From assembly GCA_913020555.1 (NCBI GenBank), contig CAJWAC010000006.1:1-55091 (forward strand): DNA of 55,091 bases, read 5' to 3'. This document shows positions 1 through 6,186 of the stretch, one piece after another; positions within the stretch are counted from its first letter, which is position 1; each line of letters begins with the position of its first letter. Under the pieces are notes generated by a model. The model had not been told where the DNA came from, ran no database searches, and saw only the letters and a program-made list of their open reading frames with translations. Source of the stretch: an uncultured Polaribacter sp. Lineage in GTDB: Bacteria; Bacteroidota; Bacteroidia; Flavobacteriales; Flavobacteriaceae. A program made the position numbers and the translations under genes.

Positions 1-320
1 AATATTGCAACCCAAAGTACACAACATTGGCAGAGAAAAATGGAATTAAAATGAGCATGACTGAACAATATGACCCTTATGAAAATGCCGTGGCAGAGCG
101 AATTAACAGAACTCTTAAATATGAATATGGATTAAAACAAACTATTAAGAACACTGAATTAGCACAAAAAATGACACAGCAAGCAGTCTATATTTATAAC
201 AATTTGAGAACTCATTTTAGCCTGGATCTCAGAAAACCTGCTGAAGTCCATCTCAATCCTAATATCGAATACAAGTCCTATCGAAAAAATAATGTAAATT
301 TACCTGAACTAACAATTTAA
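1..320 (+). CDS. IS3-family transposase OrfB, C-terminal part (cut by window start)
   Basis: This is the C-terminal end of a DDE transposase of the IS3/IS150 type. The reading frame is open from the window edge: in phase with it, positions 3-26 encode YCNPKYTT, the usual continuation of the HSDRGIQY motif, so the gene starts outside the window and the internal ATG at 27 is not a real start. The catalytic glutamate lies in the motif ENAVAERINR. The C-terminal motif YNNLRTHFSLDLRKPAEV is the usual YN-R-H-SL...P ending of the family. Whether the whole element is intact cannot be judged here. Its right end is probably near 427, just before the next insertion sequence. Confidence 0.9.
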   Translation, partial: YCNPKYTTLAEKNGIKMSMTEQYDPYENAVAERINRTLKYEYGLKQTIKNTELAQKMTQQAVYIYNNLRTHFSLDLRKPAEVHLNPNIEYKSYRKNNVNLPELTI

Positions 321-427
321 AAACAGGCCTAGTTCAAACTATTTTTTTGCCTTCTAAACGGCTGAAAAAAATCTTTTGAACGTGGAAATATTAACAAAAA
401 AAAGTCAACCTATATCAGTATAATACA

Positions 428-449
428 CCCGTCCTGAATAAAGGCTACA
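428..449 (+). repeat. Left inverted repeat of IS3-family element
   Basis: It matches the reverse complement of 1701-1722 at 16 of 22 positions, including the block GGCTACA at its inner end. It ends 14 bases before the orfA start, a normal arrangement. Confidence 0.65.
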
Positions 450-463
450 TAATTTTAAACATT

Positions 464-835
464 ATGTATAGAAATGACAAAGTAATCAGACGGTATTCAG
501 AATCTTTTAAACTGAAAATTTTAGCCGAACTTACCACCGGAAAACACACAAAGAGCGAACTTTGTAAGCTCTATTCTATTGCTCCTACAACGGTCAATGA
601 ATGGATTAAAAAGTACAATCGTAAAGACTTAATGAACACCAGAGTAAAAGTGGAAACAAAAGACGAAATATCAAGAATAAAGGCACTTCAAAAAGAGATT
701 CATCAGCTTAAAAAACTATTACTTAAAAAGGATCTAGATGCTATGGTCTTAGATTCTTACCTAGAAGTAGCTGCTGAGGATCTAGGATACAAATCTGTTA
801 GTGAACTAAAAAAAAAGCTACCTACAAAGCCTTAA
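464..835 (+). CDS. IS3-family transposase OrfA (helix-turn-helix protein)
   Basis: OrfA has 123 residues. The N-terminal part, about residues 8-55, is the transposase helix-turn-helix that binds the IS ends (RRYSESFKLKILAEL...SELCKLYSIAPTTVNEWIKKY). It is followed by a Lys/Leu-rich leucine-zipper-like helix at about 68-92. Near the end is an in-phase slippery heptamer A-AAA-AAG (811-817) inside a run of nine A. A -1 slip there joins OrfA to OrfB, and without the slip translation stops at 835. The separate OrfA probably acts as a regulator of transposition, as in other IS3 elements. Confidence 0.9.
   Translation: MYRNDKVIRRYSESFKLKILAELTTGKHTKSELCKLYSIAPTTVNEWIKKYNRKDLMNTRVKVETKDEISRIKALQKEIHQLKKLLLKKDLDAMVLDSYLEVAAEDLGYKSVSELKKKLPTKP
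811..817 (+). promoter_or_regulatory. Programmed -1 ribosomal frameshift site (A AAA AAG)
   Basis: The heptamer is exactly in phase with orfA: codons AAA 812-814 and AAG 815-817. Slipping back one base continues in the orfB frame with codons GCT ACC TAC AAA, giving an open frame to 1686. The predicted OrfAB fusion is about 407 residues, a usual size for IS3 transposases. Confidence 0.85.
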
Positions 836-1686
836 TTAAAGCCAAAGAGAAATCTAAGGGATTTGCTTCTTTAACTACTATAACCCATTGTTTTGGACTT
901 AAACGTGATGCGTATTATAAATACAAAGCTAGAGCTGATAAGCGTTTAAAGCTAGAACAACAGATTATAAGCATTGTTAAAAAAAGACGCAAATCCCTGC
1001 CTAGAGAAGGTGTGCGTAAGCTTACAAAATCTTTAGATATAGATTTTAACAAAGCCAATATTAAAGTTGGTAGAGATACTTTATTTAATGTGCTTAGAAA
1101 ATATCAAATGCTAACACTTAGAAAGAAAACCAGTGCAAGAACAACAAATTCTTACCATCGATTTTATAAATACAATAACATCATAAAAGACGTAAAAGTG
1201 ATAAGATCAAATCAAGTTTGGGTATCTGATATTACATACATCAGAACCATAAAAGGCTTTTGTTATTTAGCTTTAATAACAGATGTACACTCTCGTAAAA
1301 TAGTTGGTTATGATCTCAGTGATAGCCTAGAACTAAAGGGTTGTGTGAGGGCTCTTAATAAAGCTATTTATCAAGCTAAAGATATTAATGAACTAATACA
1401 TCATTCCGATAGAGGTATACAATATTGCAGCAATGTTTACACTCAAATTTTAAAGAAAAAAAAGATAGATATTAGTATGATAGAAGAAAATCATTGCTAC
1501 GAAAATGCAATGGCTGAACGTGTAAATGGAATTTTAAAAGATGAATTTTATCTAGATCAGACCTTTGATAATGTGGCGCACGCAAAAAGAGCCACAAAAA
1601 ATGCAATTAATTTATACAATGAAATAAGATTACACTTATCTTTAGACTATAAAACACCAAATATGGTATATTTAAAAACAGCGTAA
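817..1686 (+). CDS. IS3-family transposase OrfB, expressed by frameshift as OrfAB
   Basis: This is the catalytic part of the transposase. The frame is open from the slippery site at 811-817, and the first initiation-type codon (GTG 1012) lies well inside it, so translation probably depends on the -1 frameshift from orfA. After an N-terminal HTH_21-type segment, the rve integrase-like core carries all three DDE residues: D in VWVSDITYI, D in HHSDRGIQY and E in ENAMAERVNG. The protein ends with the family motif YNEIRLHLSLDYKTP. No stop codon or frameshift breaks it, so the transposase looks functional. Confidence 0.88.
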   Translation, partial: ATYKALIKAKEKSKGFASLTTITHCFGLKRDAYYKYKARADKRLKLEQQIISIVKKRRKSLPREGVRKLTKSLDIDFNKANIKVGRDTLFNVLRKYQMLTLRKKTSARTTNSYHRFYKYNNIIKDVKVIRSNQVWVSDITYIRTIKGFCYLALITDVHSRKIVGYDLSDSLELKGCVRALNKAIYQAKDINELIHHSDRGIQYCSNVYTQILKKKKIDISMIEENHCYENAMAERVNGILKDEFYLDQTFDNVAHAKRATKNAINLYNEIRLHLSLDYKTPNMVYLKTA

Positions 1687-1700
1687 ATTCAATTTTAACC

Positions 1701-1722
1701 TGTAGCCATATTCCACGACGAG
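1701..1722 (-). repeat. Right inverted repeat of IS3-family element
   Basis: It begins TGTAGCC and is the imperfect inverse of 428-449. It lies 15 bases after the orfB stop. The element's tip is probably the CA at 1724-1725. Confidence 0.65.
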
Positions 1723-1725
1723 ACA

Positions 1726-2106
1726 TAGCGGAAAATCACACTTTTGAGTTGAAAAAAGTCATTTAAAGTAATGATTTCAAATACCAAAACCTCTCAAATT
1801 TAGAAGTTTACAATTATTTTATACTTTAACTATTCTTAGACAATAAATTATCGTACAATAAAGTTATAGTATATTTGAAAAAATGTAAATTCTAAATAAA
1901 AATAGATTTGTAGTTGAAAATAGTAATCATGAAATTTCACCCATAAACTCTTGTGGAAAGTTTAAAATTAATTTAACATAAATATTAAATTAAGAAAAGA
2001 CAATAAGGACTTTTAAAACAAGTCCTCTGATTAAAGTTTAAATGATTTTTATTAGGTTTTATTACAGTAATCTGAAATTATAAAAATATCAAAACATAAA
2101 AAAAGA
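1726..2106. other. AT-rich intergenic stretch without a recognisable gene
   Basis: This stretch lies between the IS right end and the oxidoreductase pseudogene. I see no reading frame, hairpin or transposase remnant that I can name. A promoter for the oxidoreductase may be present but none stands out. Confidence 0.5.
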
Positions 2107-3076
2107 ATGAAATGGGGCATAATAGGTTGCGGAAATGTTACCGAAGTAAAAAGTGGACCAGCATATCAGCAAACAGAAGGATTTACTGTTTCGGCAGTAA
2201 TGCGAAGGAATTTAGATAAAGCAAAAGATTTTGCAAACCGTCATCAAATTGAAAAATTTTATAATGACGCTAATCAATCAATTAATTAATGATAATAACG
2301 TTGACGCAGTTTATATAGCAACACCTCCAAATAGTAATAAATTTTATAGCTTAAAAGTTGCTCAAGCAGGCAAACCATGTTGCATTGAAAAACCATTGGC
2401 AACCAATTACAAAGATAGTTTAGAAATTTATAATACGTTTAAGGAAAAAAAACTCCCTTTATTTGTTTCCTATTACAGACGTTGTTTGCCCAGATTTAAC
2501 CAAATTAAAACAATTTTGGATGAAAACACCTTTGGAAAAATCATACATGTCAATTGGCAATTTAGCAAACCTCCAAATAAGATAGATTTATCAAAAAAAT
2601 ATAACTGGAGGACAGACCCTGAAGTTGCACCAAATGGTTATTTTGATGACTTGGCAAGTCATGGTCTCGATTTATTTACCTACTTATTAGGAAAAATTAT
2701 AGAAGCAAAGGGCTTTAGTCTAAATCAACTCAACTTATATAAAGCAAAAGATACTTTTACTGCGTGCTGGTTGCACGAAAATGGTATTACAGGAAGTGGC
2801 CATTGGAACTTTGGTTGCGCTCAGTACAAGGATAAAGTTATCATATCAGGAAGCAAAGATGAAATTATTTTCTCAATTTTTAAAGACAATCCTATACTAC
2901 TAGAGATCAATGGAACAACTAAAGAATATAACATCAAAAACCCTAAACATATTCAATTACATCATGTAAAAAGCATAAAAAATCAATTGTTTAATAAAAT
3001 TATGCATCCATCAAATGCAAAGACAGCATTACACACTAGTTGCGTAATGGACCAAATTACAGGGAATTTAATTTAA
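2107..3076 (+). pseudogene. Gfo/Idh/MocA-family NAD(P)-dependent oxidoreductase, frameshifted
   Basis: The first frame (2107-2289) encodes the Rossmann N-terminus with the dinucleotide motif GIIGCGNV. It stops after about 60 residues. The rest follows in the +1 frame: DAVYIATPP, then the catalytic-type EKP motif in CCIEKPLATN, then the C-terminal sheet domain to 3076. The break is a tandem duplication of AATC at 2272-2279. Removing one copy gives a continuous protein of about 322 residues, the usual family length, through NDANQLINDNNVDAVYIA. Family members act on sugars, inositols or similar polyols; the substrate cannot be told. As it stands the gene should be inactive. Confidence 0.85.
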
Positions 3077-3098
3077 TAACATTCTCTTAATGTTATTA
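3074..3098. terminator. AT-rich hairpin at the end of the oxidoreductase pseudogene
   Basis: There is a perfect 10-bp inverted repeat TAATAACATT / AATGTTATTA around a 5-base loop, starting at the stop codon. No T-run follows directly, so it may be a weak terminator or an mRNA-end hairpin. Confidence 0.45.
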
Positions 3099-3238
3099 TA
3101 TAGCTGGTCTTTTTTGCATAAATTCTGGTTAAAAAGGCTTCATAACTTTATTAAAAATTGAGTTTTACAAGTAAAAATGGCATCTATAAAAACTCTTTAT
3201 ACAATATTAAAAGTTTACAATTAAATAGTATTTTTATA

Positions 3239-3246
3239 TAAATTTA
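3239..3246 (+). promoter_or_regulatory. Possible -7 element abutting the SGNH hydrolase start
   Basis: The sequence TAAATTTA resembles the Bacteroidota -7 consensus TAnnTTTG, with a final A instead of G. It lies five bases before the ATG at 3252. A TTTA at 3214-3217 is 21 bp upstream, where the TTTG -33 element would be. The match is weak because of the AT-rich background. Confidence 0.35.
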
Positions 3247-3251
3247 CAATT

Positions 3252-3941
3252 ATGAAAACATTAAAAAGTACTTTCAGTATCTTCTTTACATTACTGCTAT
3301 TCAAGTTTTCATATGGTCAAGATTGGCCAAACTTAAAACGTTTTCAGAAACAAAATGCTGCATTAGCACTTCCTAAACCCAATGAAAATAGGGTTGTATT
3401 TATTGGTAATTCAATTACTGAAGGCTGGTTAAATACAAGAAATGATTTCTTTGCCAATAAACCTTATGTAAACAGAGGTATTGGCGGCCAAACAACTCCT
3501 CAAATGCTTATACGATTTAGGCAAGATGTTATAAATCTAGTGCCTGCTGTAGTAGTTATACTGGCTGGCATAAATGATATCGCAGAAAATACTGGACCAT
3601 CAACAATAGAAATGATTTCGGACAACATAAAATCAATGGCAGAACTAGCTAAAACTAACAATATAAAAGTTATTTTATGCTCTGTACTCCCTGCGTTTAA
3701 TTTCCCTTGGCGCCCTGAAATAGAACCTGTTAAGAAAATATTAAAACTCAACAATCTATTAAAAAATTATGCCAATAAACATCACATAGTTTATTTAGAT
3801 TATTTTAGTGTGATGGCAGATAAATCTAATGCTTTAAAAAAAGAGCTTAGCATTGATGGTGTGCATCCAAATATAGCAGGATATTTAATTATGGAACCTT
3901 TAGTTGAAAAAGCAATAGAAAAAACATTAAATCAAAAATAA
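3252..3941 (+). CDS. Secreted SGNH/GDSL-type esterase
   Basis: This protein has 229 residues. Residues 1-22 form a Sec signal peptide ending in SYGQ, so it is probably exported. It carries the four SGNH blocks: GNSIT with nucleophile Ser54, Gly at 78-79 in GIGGQTT, Asn108 in AGIND, and Asp202/His205 in IDGVHPN. The sequence is closest in style to PAF-acetylhydrolase-like and carbohydrate-acetylesterase members of the superfamily, so deacetylation of a glycan is a reasonable guess, but the substrate is not determined. It follows the broken oxidoreductase gene and lies in the IS-rich accessory region. Confidence 0.85.
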   Translation: MKTLKSTFSIFFTLLLFKFSYGQDWPNLKRFQKQNAALALPKPNENRVVFIGNSITEGWLNTRNDFFANKPYVNRGIGGQTTPQMLIRFRQDVINLVPAVVVILAGINDIAENTGPSTIEMISDNIKSMAELAKTNNIKVILCSVLPAFNFPWRPEIEPVKKILKLNNLLKNYANKHHIVYLDYFSVMADKSNALKKELSIDGVHPNIAGYLIMEPLVEKAIEKTLNQK

Positions 3942-4429
3942 ATTTTATTGGATTTCTTCAAAAATCATGTTAAAACTAAAATAATAGTTCTTTTTAGTAT
4001 TCTAATTCATATCAAAATACAATAAATATGGAGATAGTAAGATATTTAAGACTACAAAAAGTAATCTAATGTGAATTAAAAACTTATCATCCTAATAAAG
4101 AGTTTTCTTTAACTAATGGATTTTAATTTTGGAAATGACTAGAATCATCATGATTAATAAAAAAACAAATACTTAATTCACAATACAAATTACCTGCCGT
4201 AAAAAGAGCACATTATACCTCTATAATAATTAAGCAACTTAAAATTGGTTTAGAATTTTATAGTATTTGACGTTGTAATTTTACTTTTATTAACTCCCCT
4301 GTCTTAAGCAAAGTTTCATTGAATAAAAATTTACATTTACTAATTTGAATTTTATTCACTAACTTAGAACCACAAAAATACAAGCAACTTTAAAACATGA
4401 TTTAAATTTTAAATCAAAAAAACTTTATT
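3942..4429. other. AT-rich intergenic stretch, no gene recognised
   Basis: There are only short stop-rich frames on both strands. I see no clear terminator, promoter or transposase remnant. It precedes the small DUF5993-like gene. Confidence 0.45.
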
Positions 4430-4582
4430 ATGAGCTTAATATTTCTGACATATGCCATTTCATTTTTCATGCTTTTTAAGAAAGATAAAAAAAAGGCTTA
4501 TTTGTTTTTTATTGTTTCTCTAAGTGCTAGTCTATGCATGTTTTTATACCACACAAATTCTTCACTTAATTTAAATTTTTAA
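4430..4582 (+). CDS. Small membrane protein, DUF5993-like, paired with DsbB
   Basis: A 50-residue frame starts at ATG 4430 and stops four bases before the DsbB-like gene. It encodes two hydrophobic helices (about residues 2-15 and 23-40) separated by a short basic loop KKDKKKA, and ends with YHTNSSLNLNF. From memory, DUF5993 proteins have this length, the two-helix layout with a basic turn and a similar H-x-T/(S)-L-N-hydrophobic ending, and they sit beside DsbB-type genes. The pairing suggests a partner or regulator of the disulfide-generating membrane protein. Its function is unknown. Translational coupling to the next gene is likely. Confidence 0.72.
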   Translation: MSLIFLTYAISFFMLFKKDKKKAYLFFIVSLSASLCMFLYHTNSSLNLNF

Positions 4583-4586
4583 ATAT

Positions 4587-5114
4587 ATGAAACTATTAAA
4601 ATATTTTAATAGTGCATGCATACTCGTTGTATGTGGTATTTTAATGGGAGCATTTTATTTCCAATTTGGACTAAATGAAGATCCTTGTCCATTGTGCCTA
4701 TTGCAACGTATGGCTATGATTGGGGTAATTTTTGGACTTGCATTAAATATCTTTTTTGGCTTTGATGCGAAACATTTCGGTGTGGTAATTATTTCAGCTC
4801 TTGTAGGTGTATTGTTTTCTGGAAGGCAGGTACTATTGCACATCAGCAAAAAAGATGGAGACGTCGGTTATGGAACACCTTTTTTTGGGATGCATCTATA
4901 TACTTGGGGTGTACTAATATTTATTGCAAGTATTTTGGGTTCTGCAATATTTTTATTTTTTGGTGATAAGTTTAAAACAGGAGCTGCACATTTGATTCTA
5001 AATTTTGAGAAATATGTGGTATTTCTAGCTACCTTACTTGTGGTTGTAAATGTAATTGCTACATTTTTTGAATGTCAATTAGGGCCTTGTTGCGAAAACG
5101 GACCTTGCAAATAG
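4587..5114 (+). CDS. dsbB: Disulfide bond formation protein B (DsbB-like quinone reductase)
   Basis: This inner-membrane protein of 175 residues probably passes electrons from periplasmic thiol oxidoreductases to quinone. There are four hydrophobic segments (about 7-25, 42-60, 64-82, 105-128), plus one near 143-160. The redox motif CPLC is at residues 34-37, just after the first helix. The second cysteine pair found in E. coli DsbB is absent from the second periplasmic loop (HISKKDGDVGYGTPFFGMH). Instead the C-terminus is cysteine-rich, with Cys163, 168, 169 and 174. Members of this short subfamily commonly have this form. It is co-directional with the DUF5993-like gene. Confidence 0.87.
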   Translation: MKLLKYFNSACILVVCGILMGAFYFQFGLNEDPCPLCLLQRMAMIGVIFGLALNIFFGFDAKHFGVVIISALVGVLFSGRQVLLHISKKDGDVGYGTPFFGMHLYTWGVLIFIASILGSAIFLFFGDKFKTGAAHLILNFEKYVVFLATLLVVVNVIATFFECQLGPCCENGPCK

Positions 5115-5297
5115 TTTAAAAGAAAACTAACTATAAGTCTGGTAAACATAAGTTAATAAATTAAAATTAGCTATTATGAATTTGAAAACCATTAGGTTTA
5201 ATCATATCTAAAATACTATGTGGTATAACTAAAATAATCCTGTTTTATAGTTCCTTGAAGCTGTTAAACGGACTTCCAAAACAAATATTTTTTAAAA

Positions 5298-5426
5298 ATG
5301 GGTAAAAAGATGAGTGATTCAATATTTAGAAAAGATGGCACAGCTCAAGGAGTTGCAAAACAACGTTTAATTGAATCACTTGCTAAACCTACTAAATGTC
5401 TCATATTTGATTACAGATCTCAATAA
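5298..5426 (+). pseudogene. N-terminal fragment of a SAM-dependent methyltransferase (LCM type)
   Basis: A 42-residue frame reads MGKKMSDSIFRKDGTAQGVA and continues through KQRLIESLAKP before stopping. This resembles the start of leucine-carboxyl-methyltransferase-type proteins (Pfam PF04072), where a T-A-G-V-A...R..E motif comes before an IFDDPYA segment. Here the frame ends at IFDYRSQ, and no SAM-binding domain follows. It is most likely a truncated gene, cut off by the transposon debris downstream. The assignment rests on a short motif and is tentative. Confidence 0.5.
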
Positions 5427-5479
5427 AAAATATTACAATTTAATTTAACTAGTTTAGTTTTATTATTTCTAATTTGACC

Positions 5480-5695
5480 TCAATTTATAATAGTTTCAAA
5501 TAATTTAAATACTGATGTATTCTTTTAATGTTATGCCGCTGAATATATTTATCATTTTTTTATATGCCTCCGTATAAATCTTGAGTGATTTTCGGTGTAT
5601 TAATTTGCGTTTAATCGTCTTAAAAAAAGATTACGCTACTGCATTATCCCATAAGTTTTCTTTTCTACTCATACTCTCATTTATACTTTTATTGC
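5480..5695 (-). pseudogene. Decayed IS3-family transposase, C-terminal remnant
   Basis: On the minus strand one frame reads SMSRKENLWDNAVA, then a stop where the catalytic Glu is expected, then SFFKTIKRKLIHRKSL and IYTEAYKKM. A second frame shift is needed to continue with KYIQRHNIKRIHQYL. These are the hallmarks of the IS3/IS51-type OrfB end (WDNAVAESFF, then YN-KR-H-L). The GAA to TAA change at the catalytic Glu plus the shift make this clearly dead. No larger reading frame shows it because of the interruptions. Confidence 0.8.
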
Positions 5696-5699
5696 GTTG

Positions 5700-6120
5700 T
5701 AGATTTGTGATATGGAAAGATTTAAAAAACCTTCACTAAAGACATGAAGCACATCTAAAATACTCCTAATAAATAGGTTGCTTAAAGATTCTTTAGAAGA
5801 CTTTGAAATAAAATGGAACTCAAAATATTCCTATAGTATAAAATCTTGGAAAAATGATTGGAATGAACTAACTGTTTTCTTTGATTTTCCTTAAGAAAAA
5901 AAGAACTATTATTTACACTACGAATTTGACAGAAAAATTACATGGAAAAATTAGAAAACGAACAAAAACAAACTCTCTTATCTTATTGATAATGCTGCAA
6001 TATAATCTGTGTTTTTAGCTTTAATAGAATCAACAAGAAAATAGCCAATGACAATTAGAAATTGGGAAATCATTTTCAACCAATTTTTGACTATTTTTAA
6101 AAACCAGTTTAAACTATGAA
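5700..6120 (+). pseudogene. Decayed IS256-family (mutator-type) transposase remnant
   Basis: Pieces in different plus-strand frames line up with the C-terminal third of IS256 transposases. They are RFVIWKDLK near 5702, DSLEDFEIKWNSKYSYSIKSW and KNDWNELTVFFDFP at about 5790-5895, then IIYTTNLTEKLHGKIRKRTK at about 5910-5970, and PMTIRNWEIIFNQF at 6046-6090. The order matches the family (ALEEFEEKW, Y-IKSW, WEEL--FF--P, YTTN-IE--N/H--IRK-TK, RNW...NQ). Stops and shifts separate the pieces, so the element is dead. Its 5' part is missing. Confidence 0.8.
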
Positions 6121-6186
6121 AAATCTAACCATGTAATTTTTTACTTACACACTTACCGAGAAAGTATCAAATTAATAAAACAACAA

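Larger units (their letters stand above)
425..1725 (+). mobile_element. IS3-family insertion sequence, apparently complete
   Basis: The element holds two overlapping reading frames, orfA and orfB, flanked by imperfect inverted repeats at 428-449 and 1701-1722 (16 of 22 positions match, with a perfect GGCTACA core). The right end runs to a CA at 1724-1725, as expected for IS3-family tips. The left tip does not show the matching TG. Instead the last bases before 428 read TACA, which could be the tip of the preceding IS. Total size of about 1.3 kb fits the family. The exact left boundary and any target duplication are unresolved. Confidence 0.75.

Noticed and set aside
1740-1765. Repeat AAAAAAGTCA shared with 397-406, as IS target duplication
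   Set aside because: It is ten bases of low-complexity sequence and does not abut both predicted IS tips.
2231-3076. Treating the second oxidoreductase frame as an independent gene with a TTG start
   Set aside because: Its first residues are not similar to the family, while removal of one AATC joins it perfectly to the preceding frame.
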